DNA from: Favolaschia claudopus
Lineage: Eukaryota; Basidiomycota; Agaricomycetes; Agaricales; Mycenaceae
Direction: 5' to 3'
Assembly: GCA_037176885.1 (NCBI GenBank)
Contig: JAWWNJ010000049.1
Location: 496,001 to 560,000 of the forward strand
Length of the DNA stretch: 64,000 nucleotides
Shown: one piece after another, positions 1 through 10,519 of the stretch
How positions within the stretch are numbered: position 1 is the first letter of the stretch
How the letters are laid out: each line of letters starts with the position of its first letter
Position numbers and translations under genes: made by a program
Notes under the pieces: generated by a model
Databases searched by the model: none
Seen by the model: only the letters and a program-made list of their open reading frames with translations
Told to the model about the DNA's origin: nothing

Positions 1-298
1 TGGTACCATAGACCTCATAACTCAAGGCCTTTTTGAGATTAGCTGGGAAGGGGACGCGGTCAGACGGAAGGAGCGCAAAATAAGCAAGTGACCTACGGTC
101 TTCCTCTGGCCCTTCACCTTCACCTTCACCGCCGTTGCCGGGGTCACCGCCGTCGCCGGGCTGGCCATTGCCGGTCTTGACTTTGCCGTTCTTGACATTG
201 GCGGTCTCGACATTTTCGGTCTTGACCTGGGCGGTCTTGACGGCGTCGGTCATGTTGGCGTCGAGCATGGAGCTGTCGGACATGGTGGTGTCGGTCAT
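1..298 (-). CDS. Acidic hypothetical protein, N-terminal part (runs off left edge)
   Basis: Minus-strand gene starting at an ATG at 298. Exon 1 (298 to 97) encodes a low-complexity N-terminus rich in Asp, Thr, Lys and Gly with repeated Asn/Lys-Val-Lys motifs. A GT-AG intron fits at 96-43 (54 nt, GTAGGT donor, CCCAG acceptor). Exon 2 (42 to 1) stays open to the edge and reads PNLKKALSYEVYGT. Codon phase is kept across the junction. No domain is recognised in the visible part, and the product is not identified. The gene is divergent from the TET/JBP-like gene that starts at 769, so the roughly 470 bases between them probably hold both promoters. Confidence 0.5.
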   Translation of the reverse strand, partial: MTDTTMSDSSMLDANMTDAVKTAQVKTENVETANVKNGKVKTGNGQPGDGGDPGNGGEGEGEGPEEDRRSLAYFALLPSDRVPFPANLKKALSYEVYGT

Positions 299-768
299 GA
301 TGGTGCTGAGAAACGTAGACGAGCGAAGCGGGGAAGAATGCGAGCGATTGAAGTCCACAAAAAACAAGTGAGCTGAGATTCGTCAACGTCTGACCCCCCT
401 CTTATAGTTTTTTCAAAGATGTAGACGACCCAGCAAGAAGTAAACGACCCAGCTTGCGCTGACCCGGCTCAAGGCCTCAACCACGTAACGCAGCGGCCAA
501 TCTGGGATATCCCAAATCAGAATCCGGAATTCGCCAACCGCCTAACCGAAACCGACAGCAGGGTCAGTTTCTATGTCGCCCGATATCCTTCCCGATTCAG
601 CTTCCTTAATGGGGCATCGGCTTTTCCGTCTTGTTTTCACTTAAGCACACTCGACACCAAATCCTCAGCCCCACTTCCTTTCTCCCCCAAAAAAACCCCC
701 ACTTTGTCGACTTTTGTTCGCTCCTTCTCCACCAACCCACTGCTCGACATCGTTAACCTCTCTCTGCT

Positions 769-2376
769 ATGTTCCCGGCTCCTCCAACTCGTCGCTCCCT
801 GTCGTATACCCTCGCCCGTGTGGCGGAGATTACCCCGCCCCCGCTCATCCCTCGCTTTCACGTCGCCGGCCTCGACCCTCGGGTCACCGCAGAGCCAGCA
901 CATCTCTCGTTCGACCTCTTTGAGCGTCTCCACGAGCAGCTCGCCCTCAACGACCCCTCTCTGCCTTTTACTGGTCGGGCGCTTCCCGACGAACCGACCT
1001 TGGCGCGCGAGGGCGAGTACCTCCCGCCCGGCACCGACAGACCCGTTCGTCTGGTGGTCCCCGTCAACCCCAAGAAAAAGGAGCGTGCCCGCATGGCCGC
1101 TCTCAGAAAACAACGCCATATTCGCCTTCTGGAAGCTATTCTGGGGCTGCAGGCCCACCTTTTGAATCCTACCGGCGTACTCCGCGTTCCCGAACCTGGT
1201 CACATCGACTACAGCCTCATCGAAGACCGCGACTATCAGTTGAACGAGGTCATTGGACCCGACTCGCGCTTTCGCCTCCGCCAAGTCCACTGGTCGGGGA
1301 AGTAAGTCATTACTTCTTTATTTTTCTCGTTTTTTTTTTGAATCTCAAGCTCTTCATTGCAGAGACGTCCGTGTTGTCGGCTCAGAGCGCCGCGCTGCAC
1401 TTATCCTCGTCGGCCGTTCCCTCACCCACGACTGGCTCACGGAGGTCGTACACCCCCTCAACGCGCAACTGGAGGAGGCGGCGGATGATATGCAGCATCG
1501 CAAGGCGCCGGGGTCACCTCTCGTCGTAAGTGTCGGGGTCGGCACTTACTTCAACGAGCGGAAGGTTAGTTTTGATTCCTCGATCCACGCTCCGCTCTTC
1601 GCTAACTCGTTCTCGTTCTAGTCCACAGAAACTCCAATGATCGGCCTGCCTCGGGAAACAGGCGACCGCGCTCTCGACGCGCTGGCCGGCATGAGCCTCC
1701 TCTCTACCATTCCGATGAAACGGATGGTGTCATTCGGCAACGGTAGGTGCTCCCGTCCGCACGCACTCACCGCTGTCTAACCCTTCCCCTCCCAGGTATG
1801 ATGAAAACGTACTGCAAGAAGTACTCTCGCCTTCTTAAGGCGCAGAAGACCACACTCCTCGACCTCGACCCCCTCGCGTACTTCCCGTGCGAGACGAGCG
1901 ACTTTTCCGCCATCACCATCGAACTTGGGGGCCCTCACCGTCGCACCAACCACCGCGGACTCCCTCATACCTACGACCCGGCGAGCTGGGGAATACTCAC
2001 CACCTTTGGGAACTACGACCCGAGCCGCGGCGGTCACATCATCTTGTGGGATCTGGGGTGGGTCCTTACCTTTGCTCCAGGCGACTCGATCCTCATTCCC
2101 CCCGGCCTCATCCGCTACTCTTTCGTAGCGATCCAACCGGGGGAGACGAGGTACTCGATGCTCCAGTGGGCGGGGTCTGGTATCCGTCGTTTCTTTGAAA
2201 ACGGCGAGCGCGACGACACTACCTTTGCTATGAAGGCTACGGAGGAGGAACATGTAGCTCGGGAGCAGCTGCGTCGCGAGACTCATGTCGCGTCCATTGG
2301 CGCTTTTCCTCGTACCGACGGCCTACGCACCGGCGACTTCGACTTCAAATACAGTGGGATGAACCCGTTATACTAG
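769..2376 (+). CDS. TET/JBP-like double-stranded beta-helix protein
   Basis: Four exons: 769-1301, 1363-1564, 1622-1742, 1796-2376; all three introns are GT-AG, 53-61 nt, and preserve frame, giving about 478 aa. The C-terminal 200 residues resemble the 2OG-Fe(II) oxygenase-like JBP/TET family that is heavily expanded in Agaricomycetes. Signs are a Gly-Gly-His plus Trp-Asp-Leu strand, then FAPGDSILIPPGLIRYSF, then GETRYS and a Phe-Glu-Asn-Gly end. Active TET/JBP enzymes oxidise 5-methyl pyrimidines in nuclear DNA. I do not see the H-x-D iron-binding pair where expected, only scattered His residues (His-Arg-Arg-Thr-Asn-His), so catalysis is doubtful. The N-terminal half is Pro/Arg-rich with no recognised domain. 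Family assignment is from remembered motif patterns; function is inference. Confidence 0.7.
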
Positions 2377-4127
2377 CTACCCTTCTCGACATATTCCGTT
2401 CTCGACACATCACATATTCCGTTCTCGACTTTTCTTTATACCTCCCATACGTCTTCCTCTCCTAATTCCAGACCGGCCGACATCCGTATTGCCTACCCGT
2501 TCCCATTCCCTTTCGTTCTTTACTTTCCTACTCACATCCTTATACATACGACCTTTCTTACACATTTACTTTACTGTAGGTGTTAGATAGCTCTCGCGCC
2601 CTCTTAATGCACAAAGACTTTGTTGCTTTCATTACAAAATGTGAGCTTGCGAGATAAACGACAAGTGGTATAAAAGAAATTCGTTCAATTCGTTTCCGAG
2701 GTCTGAAACAGCAAGTAATAAGGTAGCGTGTATTCAAAAGCAGCGGCAAAGCAAAGACCTCTCGGTCGACGTATGTACAGGCGTGAGGGTTTGTTACAAG
2801 CAGAAAAGTTTCCCCGAAATCAAAACCATGTGCGGACCGAACTTCAGTCGGTGAAAATCCAGAGCCTTCCTGGTCTCCCGCTCCGTTTCGTCTGAGCTGT
2901 CGCTGGATTTGTCTGACGCGGGGGGGCGGGGGGGGCCTGACGAGTTATTCTGACGTTGTTTCCGGCGGCTGAGAAAAAGAATTTAGGGAGAACGCGGTGT
3001 GAAGCGGTCGTGCTTACGCTCGATATGTGCGGCGGTAGAGACGCGCCCGAATGCGGTGCTCCAGCTGCAAATCACTGGACCCCTGTCGTATTTCCTCGCG
3101 TTTCCTGCGAGACAAAAACAAAGATAAAAAAGTCGTTAGGGCGGGAATGATGGGGAGCGTTTCGCGGACGCACCGACGCATCCGGAGGCGAGCCTGCTCG
3201 TTCACCAGCTTTCTATGCCTGTGGGCGGCAAGGCGGGATCAGAGGCTAGATCGAAAAGTCTGGGTGTTGCTGACCGCTCGCGGTACAAGTGGGCGGCGTC
3301 CGCCCGCCGGGCCTCGAGACCGTCGGTAACGTCGTTAAAGTAGGACATGATGTTGTTAAGGAAAGAGCGGTGTGGCTGTGCGAAAGCCGAGCCCGACGGT
3401 CAAAGGTGCCCGCCCTAAGAGTCTTGCAGACCTGGGTTAGCACCCAATAGCAGAGGAGCGAATGCAGAGCGCAATCGGCGGCGCGGAAAGGGAGTCTGAG
3501 TTAGTGGCGCCGACAAACATGGGAGGGTAAGTGCGGGAAGTGTCAGCGTGTGACGCTGCGGTAACTGTTACAGTCCCTAAATGGAAGGTGTACAGTTCGT
3601 CATCTGGAAGATAGGGGTGTGGGCGTTGTGCTGCCTCCAGAGACCGCTATTGCACATGGAATCGAGTTATATTACTCACTTATAGATGCTATAATGTATT
3701 ATGAAGGTTTTGAGAGCGGTGGACGTCGGGTGGTAAAGTAGAGATGTTGAAAGCATAATTGCAAGTTGGGAGCAGAGTTTCATACTGCGAACTTAAGTGG
3801 GACTGGCGGTGTTCGTCATTTGGGCAAAACTCAGTGCGTGAAAAATCTTGGAGGCAGATCGAATATAGATGTGCCATTGGGGGGGACCACGTACTCAGAA
3901 ACATCTCAAAACGTCTGAAAGACGCTGCAAACGACGTCGAAAAGCGTGATGTCGGTCTGTGACTAGTGTGACCTGACGCGTTTCGTCCCCTTTCAGGTCT
4001 AATTAAAGTCTGAAAAAGCGCGTTTCTCGTCACTTACGATGGTCAGAGACGTGTTCGAGGGCAGAGGAAGGGAATTCAATTGCACTGGAGTGTATACCGA
4101 CAGATAAGTAGCGTGTTCAAACTTAAC
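2377..4127. other. Intergenic, no gene seen
   Basis: About 1.75 kb between two convergent genes. It holds a G-rich run near 2921-2938 and only short open frames that lack introns, domains or coherent composition. Confidence 0.5.
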
Positions 4128-4181
4128 AACGAACTACAAACGGACTACAAACGAACTACGAATGAAACGAACTACGAATGC
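4128..4181. repeat. Short tandem repeat
   Basis: Imperfect tandem copies of an 11-base unit near ACGAACTACAA lie just beyond the stop codon of the minus-strand gene at 4185. Confidence 0.6.
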
Positions 4182-4184
4182 TAC

Positions 4185-5372
4185 TTAATTGCGCAAAACG
4201 ACGTCGGCCCAACCCTTGTCCAGCGCGCGCTGATACGCCGCCTCAGCCAACACACGCGTCCCGTACTTCTTCATCGCCGCATCCACCACATTCCAGCAAT
4301 TGAGTTTTGCCTCAAGATAGGACGAGTAGACGCCGGGGTTCACTCCCGCGCTGACAACATACCAGTCCGTGCCGTTGACAAGGGGAGAGGGAGGGTGGTT
4401 GCGGGCGGCTGGCAGAGGAACGTGCGAGCGGGGGGCGGGAAGTTTGAGTGGCTTAGAGTCGCCGGTCCAGCCGAGGGCGCGGGCATGGCTCCACGCGGCG
4501 TTCGCCTCTTCAAGGGTAAGGAAGGAGCACCAGATGGCCTTGGGGTACCCCGCGAGCGCACGTTGGACGGCTTTATAGTGTTCATAAACGCCAACGCCGG
4601 GTGCTCCGATCAAGATGAGGTATGTTTTGCGGTCGTGCGAAGAGCCGGTGCGGAAAACCGAAGACCCTGGATTGCGAGCCCTCATCGCCGCCGCTTCCAG
4701 CCAGTCGTCGGTATAACCACTCTGCTGAGGAGTGTGGTAATGATAGCGGGCGGGCGACGACGGGGTCGCCGAGTTGTCACCCGCAGCGGCAGATGAGGAG
4801 GTCGCCTGAACGGGTGTCGTGCGAGACGGCTGGACAGGAACAGGTGGGAAGGTGAAGGGCGTGGTGGAGGGTGACGGGCTCGCGGGAGTGGAGCGTGAAG
4901 GCGTCGCGGGAGGCGAATCCGAGTCTGTTCACCCCAGATGCACACAATTAGCACAAGATAGAGAGTAAATAAAGAGGGGGTAAGCAATTGACCCACCAGA
5001 GATCACGACAACGGGAACTTTCTTCTTGGAGGCCGCCTTCTTTTTAGCTTTGGGCGCGGGAACGCCTGTACCAGACGACTCCTCTTTGACTTTGACCTCA
5101 GACGACTCCTCCTTGACTTTGACTTGCGTCGATGCGGTGGCGCGAGGGGAGGAGGTGCTCGTCGCACGCATCAGCTTGCTGAAGTTGGGATCAAGCTGAG
5201 CACCGAGGGCCGCGACGCCGACGATCTGAACAACTTCCTTGAGCCGGGCGTCGGTGATGTGCCTCAAGAGAGAAGCGAGGTCTGCGGCGGTGAGGTCCGG
5301 AACAGCGTCCGCGATGTCTCGCGCACACTGTTGGGCGAGGGCGCGAGTATCAACGGGGGAGGTCGAGGGCAT
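4185..5372 (-). CDS. RNase H1 N-terminal/viroplasmin-like domain protein, two modules
   Basis: Two exons, 5372-4997 and 4924-4185, with a 71-nt intron (GTGGGT donor, CAG acceptor) and frame kept; about 371 aa. The N-terminal 90 residues are helical and acidic, followed by a Lys/Ser/Glu linker that looks like a nuclear localisation region, then a Ser/Pro/Thr-rich stretch. The C-terminal part has two modules of the RNase H1-N/caulimovirus viroplasmin fold: one around KTYLILIGAPGVGVYEHY and one around WYVVSAGVNPGVYSSYLEAK. Each is followed by a helix with conserved Ala and Trp/Tyr positions. In RNase H1 this small domain binds RNA-DNA hybrid or dsRNA. No catalytic RNase H domain follows, so a nucleic-acid-binding role is inferred. 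A smaller relative lies at 6732-7348 on the same strand. Confidence 0.72.
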
Positions 5373-6731
5373 GATGAGGGCTTGGCTTGGTGGGGCAGTG
5401 GTTCGAGGACAGTGTTGGGGATTGGGAGTAGTTGACAGAGGAGGAGGACGCGATAACGATCTGCGTAAGGTGATTGGAAGATTGCAGAAATCTGCGAGGC
5501 GGGGAATCGGATCTCTGCGGTTCTGAAAGAACACCTGAAATTGAATGGGTGGGAGAAACAACAGTATGAAAACGAGACGTTCGGGGCGCGCAGTGGGGCC
5601 GGAAAAAAGGAGGGAGCGAGAATGAGCCTTGGCGAAGGCTATGGCACCGTTCGGTGAGCAAAAAAAAGGTCATTTCGGTGAGTCGAGCTGGGTTTTCGTG
5701 GCGCGCGGCGAGGTGAACCAGTGGCTCGTCTTGCAAGCGGGGCAGGAATGTATTGGGCGGGAGGATTCGGTGTGATGCGGATGATTCGCGTCGGGGGTCA
5801 GTTCGTAGCGTGGCAACGGCCCCAAATCCTTCCTTCCGACTTGGGTCTGATGTTCTCAAAAAGAAGCGTCTGGCGGTCGAGACCTTAGACAGGCGACGGG
5901 GAAGGAAGGCCGAGCGGTGAGGGATCTGCACAACACGGAATTATGAGGCGATTTGTTTTTTGTCGGTACTTAGCACGGGGGATTTGCGAATAGAGCGGGT
6001 TTTTTGTGGTTCACCGGTGATTTGCAGGGTCACACGGCTGGGCTGAGTAAAGGTTCCACGGAACGGAGGAGGAAAACTGAATTGTGGTCGTCATGCGACT
6101 GGTGGGACGGAGGTTAGAGCCCGCTGATTGACAGATCGGAGTCCAGTTCTTAAAGATCATGATGGTCCAGTTTGTAATTTCACAAATGAAGAGCGGGAGG
6201 GGGAGCTGAGGAGCGCTGGCGACAGGAAATGGTGTTAATACTTGAAAACCGGAAGGGATGAGGTTGAGAGGGTGGAAAGTGGAGTGGAGTCGAAGATGGC
6301 GCGGAGCGGGGGAAGATCGAAAAAGGGAATTGGGGTGCAACGCGTGGATGCGTCACAAGCGGATGCAGCGTATCAACTGTTCCAGGGATGCTGAGGATCA
6401 ATTGTTCGGGAGCTTTCTTCGGATGGAATGGCGTCGTTGCCAAGCTAGAAATTCGGTGGCCGCCGCCGATTGTTTCAATCTGAGAGATTCGACAAGTTTC
6501 GTGGAGGTCGTTGTTTTTTCGCGGGGGGGGGGAAGTTTTGGTCCAGCGCAGATAATGATTCAGACGACGCAAAGACAAACGGACACTAATGTAACGCAGT
6601 AACACAAAAACGAAGTCGCAAGGGTTTTTTTTTGGAGTTTTGTAATAGAGAAGGAGGGATTTTGTAGAAGTCGTGAAGCAGGGAAGAAGGTACAACGAGG
6701 AGCGGCGAGACAAGGCTGAAGGACAACACGT
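5373..6731. other. Intergenic, no gene seen
   Basis: Region between two minus-strand RNase H1-N-like genes. It contains T-rich and G-rich homopolymers (near 6522 and 6627) and short frames without gene-like features. The promoter of the gene at 5372 should lie in its first few hundred bases. Confidence 0.45.
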
Positions 6732-7348
6732 TTACACGATCTCCACGCCGCCCCAGGTGAGCGCCTTATTGAAGGCGATCAGCGCGTTGGCCTGGGTGTC
6801 GTAGACCCGGCGAGCGCCGCGCGCGACGCCGCTGGTGGCGAAGTCGGAGAGCAAGCTATTGAGGGGTGAAAGAACATCTTCAGATTGAGGTGGAGGTAAA
6901 TGAGAGAGAGCAACTCACTACTCGTCGACAACGCCGACAAAGCGGCCGCGCATGATCGCATACCACTCCGGCGCCGGACTTTCCTCTTCGATGGCGACGA
7001 CCGGCTCGGTGGGGACGACGGAGAAGACCTGGTTGGACAGGAAGGGCGGCTCCTGCTGAAGGCGCGCGGCGAGAGCGGCGGGCAGGCCTGCGCCGGGGAC
7101 GGGTTTCGGTGCCTCCTTGGCGGTGACTTCCTTGTCCTTCTTGGACGCAGCGGGGGGGACGGGAGATGCCGGAGCAGCCGACGCGAAAAGAGCTGGCACG
7201 CCGGTGAGAGGCGCGGCGACGACGATCGCGGGGACGGGGAGCACGACGTAGGCGATGGCTGCTGAGGTGGGTCAGAAAGACAGAGTAGAGAGCGCGTAGA
7301 ATACTTACGAGCACCAGGCAGGACGGTCAAAGAGGGGAAGGCGTTCAT
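6732..7348 (-). CDS. Small RNase H1 N-terminal/viroplasmin-like protein
   Basis: Three exons on the minus strand: 7348-7309, 7261-6919, 6855-6732, joined by introns of 47 and 63 nt with GT-AG ends and correct phases; about 168 aa. The N-terminus is hydrophobic and Ala/Val/Pro-rich with a Lys-rich segment. The C-terminal 75 residues form one RNase H1-N/viroplasmin-like module: Trp-Tyr-Ala-Ile-Met-Arg-Gly-Arg-Phe-Val-Gly-Val, then a Ser-Asp-Phe and Gly-Val-Ala segment, then Ala-Leu-Ile-Ala-Phe-Asn-Lys-Ala and a terminal Trp-Gly-Gly. The module is interrupted by the second intron, which is why it is not visible as a single open frame. Its neighbour at 4185-5372 has two such modules, so the pair is a local family. 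Nucleic-acid binding is inferred from the fold only. Confidence 0.68.
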
Positions 7349-7636
7349 TGCAGGAGGAGGGGGGGAAAGAATTGAGGCAAGTAAAGTGTCGTCTTGTTTT
7401 GGACAAGAGATTGGATCTATATAGAGGTTCGTGTGCCGAATGGGATAAGATGGTGAGACCACCCAAGTGCGTTTGATGTGATGGCTGGCGTGTAAGCGCG
7501 GGGGGTCGCGGCTGTGGCTCCGCCGGCCGAAAGAGACTTGAGCTTGACTTGACGTATCGAGAATCGACTCAACGAGGTGGGGGCCGACGGCTCACAATTC
7601 CTGTCAACCTTGCGCTAACTCTGGATCATTTCGTAG

Positions 7637-8596
7637 ATGGCGAAAGGTAAAGGTCCCAAAAGACAGCAAACTAGGCAGCGAAAGAGGACTTGGGCGCGTA
7701 TCGAGAAGAAAGATCGACGTAATCTGAGGCTTTGGGCTGAGGGCGCTCGGGAGACTATATTGCGACCGCATCTGGCAGGGTACGTGGATGCTCTGGAGCG
7801 TGGTTGGCGCGCTGAGCGCGACTACGTTCGCGAGGTGTGTAACGAGTTCCACGCTCGTGTTTCCTGGCGCTTGGGAGACGATGAAGAACCGGAGGAGCCT
7901 CTGCCGGAGTACGATCCCTTGGCGCCGGCGGAAGCGGAGGAGCTCGACGAGGAGGAGACAACGATGAAGAGAGAGCGTATGGAGACCTTGAACGCGGTAA
8001 GTGAATTTCGTGCATTGGCGGGAATGGGAGACTGATTTTGACAGAGGATAAACCGATGGCTCAAATACAGAGCTAAAAAGATGCGCCGCCCCACGACACG
8101 GGACCGCGCGCAGGATGCTTGGGGAGTGTTGCTGTCCAAACTTGCGGGCATCAAGTCGCCGCCGAAAGCCCGCCAGGGCTTTCAGCAATACATGCACGAG
8201 TCGTACGAGGCTGAGATCAAGCCCGTCGTCGACGCGAAGTGGAAGTCGAGGTTGGTGGAGGACGATGGTACTAGCCTGAGGACGGCGAAAGCACCGAACG
8301 CACCATTTCGAGCGCAAGTAGCGCGCGAGTTGTTCAGAGAATTGCCTGAGGACGAGCAGAATGCGCTGGTGCTGAGGGCGAAGGAGGAGGCCGCGGAGGA
8401 ACGCCGAGAGTATGCGGAGTTGATGAAGGGGCCTCCGTCGCGAGCGCCGAAGGATAGACAGAGGTGAGGATATGCTGCCGACGTGGATATACGAGCTGAC
8501 GAGCACCGTTGGTTAGGTGCATTGATAACTTGGGCACGTTTATGACGGAAGTTTTGAGGGGCGTGCACGAGTACACGGGGCTGTCGTGCTTCGCGG
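7637..8596 (+). pseudogene. 5' part of host gene interrupted by the LTR element
   Basis: Exons 7637-7996, 8045-8463 and the left part of a third exon, 8517-8596, are joined by GT-AG introns of 48 and 53 nt. The frame resumes at 25876 after the element. With the remaining exons (25876-25924, 25983-26098, 26152-27569) the coding length is 2,442 nt, exactly 814 codons with stop, so the pre-insertion gene was intact. The N-terminus is very basic, followed by an acidic linker and helices with ELFRELPEDEQNAL and repeated Ala/Glu. The third exon starts a segment (CIDNLGTFMTEVLRGVHEYT) with the same layout as one in the gene at 30021-32415. As it stands, reading continues into the LTR and stops at 8784, adding about 60 LTR-encoded residues. 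Function unknown. Confidence 0.8.
8593..8596. repeat. Target-site duplication, left copy (GCGG)
   Basis: GCGG directly precedes the left LTR and is repeated directly after the right LTR at 25872-25875. The match extends one base (GCGGT) if the terminal LTR base is assigned to the target, so the duplication is 4 or 5 bp; Ty3-type integrases usually make 5 bp. Confidence 0.75.
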
Positions 8597-10021
8597 TGAA
8601 ACGCTTGCTATATGTTTATTGTATAACTTTATTCGTTGAGATAATAAATCCCTTCAAACAAAATCCACAATTTCAGCTTCGCGTGCGAGTCGGGGTTCCA
8701 GTAACGTATCTACTGTGGCAATCTGACTATATTCCCCAATCCGAGGATATATGTTATACAATTCGAGGTGTCTTGACTCGATAAAACTTGCTTTGAGTTG
8801 GCGCGACTCGATCCTATTTGAGCCTTTCGAACTCAGGACTTAGTTTTTCGCAATGTCGGTTGGTTGTAGGAGTCTAGGTAATTTATCTTGTTCAAGTTTC
8901 CTTTCAATCCGATGGAATATGGCACTAGACTGTTAAGTCGCGCTTAATCCCTTGTACTCGCGTTTCCCTTATCTCAGAATACCGTTTCACGCGTCTGATT
9001 CCCGTTCAAGTTCACTTATTTCACGCGTTTAACAATTCTCTGATCAAATCACAAGTCCAATTTATAGATTGAAAACAAAACAGAAAACTAAGTAAGTTCC
9101 CTGGGTTGTCCCACTGGATGTGAGCACTCTTTACTGAACGTGCGGCTGATAGCTTACACGGACAATCAAGGAGGGAGCAATCCACTGGAGCCCAGCTAAT
9201 AATTTACAGGCTTTATATACTACGCTCGAATAAATATTTACATCTTAATTGGGTATCTACCTACGTGTCCTGGTACGTGTATTGTCCTTATTTAGCAGAC
9301 GAGGCTGTTAAGTCACGCCTGTGTATTGTGGTTGCACGCGCGAGTAACGTGTAAACACACGAGGAGTCATTATCGCATCTATCGCGTCGATCCCTCGTGA
9401 TGGTCACGTGTGCGTGATGGATCCTCCCGATCCTTGACTTGATACTGGCTTCTATCCCACTCATCGCGGCTAGCCTTTCGAGGATACGAATGTTCCTGCT
9501 TCATGCCTCGCCTCGAGGTAAGGTCCTTCCGGCTCCTGCCAGAACTTCTAATTCGTCCTTGAGTAGAGAAATCTCCTCAAGATCATTGATCCTATGATGA
9601 TCCGCTCTTCGGCATCTTCGGCAATCCTTATGCCGCTACTCGGTTTCCTTTGGTTCGTCGTTCCGCGACTCGAATCCCTTGATATTGGTCTAGGCGCGCT
9701 GCCTAAGTATTCCTTCAATGTTATCCCATGTTCCTTGATGTCCCCTTAGGTCCCAATTCAATTGGTAGAATGGTTGGACTTAGAAGAGGGATTGTTATCC
9801 TCGACTACCGTGTATGAGTATTCATTTCTGGATAATCATAAGTCGCAGACAAGTCTAGCTTTCCTTTGCATCATTTAGTTAACAGCGCGGGTACGCTTTA
9901 ACCCTCTGAGATATATCCTAGAGATGTCCCTTTATTCCTCTTAGTTCAAACACGCGTTATATAATATTAAACATGTTCGAAAATTGAGAAAACACGGGGT
10001 GTTTTCATCCCAGGCCTATCA
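8597..10021 (-). repeat. 3' LTR of the element (left copy)
   Basis: 1,425 bp, matching 24447-25871 at a constant offset of 15,850. In element orientation it begins TGATAGG and ends GTTTCA. On the minus strand AATAAA signals lie at 8628-8633 and 8615-8620, close to the LTR end, consistent with the transcript 3' end. Confidence 0.95.
8628..8633 (-). terminator. Candidate polyadenylation signal AATAAA in 3' LTR
   Basis: Minus-strand AATAAA about 30 bases before the end of the 3' LTR in element orientation, with a second AATAAA at 8615-8620. The position fits the R/U5 boundary of an LTR transcript. Confidence 0.45.
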
Positions 10022-10033
10022 TCTCCCCATTTC
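10022..10033 (-). other. Polypurine tract for plus-strand priming
   Basis: On the minus strand GAAATGGGGAGA ends directly at the first base of the 3' LTR (TGATAGG). A purine-rich run touching the 3' LTR is the expected plus-strand primer. Confidence 0.8.
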
Positions 10034-10519
10034 ATAAATCTCGAGCGTCCCCGCTCGACTCTGCACGCGCGTTGTTCCAATCTCGAGGCGTAATTCTGAT
10101 TACGTCACTGCCGACACTCCTGAGGTCACCCGAGCGGAACCAAAATTCTCTTTGATCTAGTTACTTTTATGGTAACTCTCGCCTCGGCTAATCCCAATTC
10201 CTTAATTTTCAGCGCGGGACGGTCCTCTCTCAAGGCAAGCCTACTTAAGAGCCACCTCTGCTCTTGTGGTCATTGATATGACTAGTGTTCACGTGTTAGC
10301 CACGCCCCTTTGCTGATTTTGCCCAATTATAGGCCAGTTTTGGAATTTCCTCGACATATTCATTTGTCGCGGCTTCGAAGAAGCTGCGTCAATTCAGAGA
10401 GAATCTGGGCTCAAGACTTCTTAGAGCTTATCATTTCCGTGGGAGATGGTCCGTGCGCGACTGTATTGGCTGCGCAACTAAGGACAAATTCCCCATTCTT
10501 TTCTCTTTTGACTCCCACT

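Noticed and set aside
2956..3330. Overlapping short frames of 60-100 codons
   Set aside because: Arg/Ser-biased frames on both strands with no introns or domains; typical chance frames in GC-rich DNA.
7604..8506. 300-codon minus-strand frame opposite the interrupted host gene
   Set aside because: The plus strand has properly spliced exons with a restorable 814-codon frame; the minus frame is a composition shadow.
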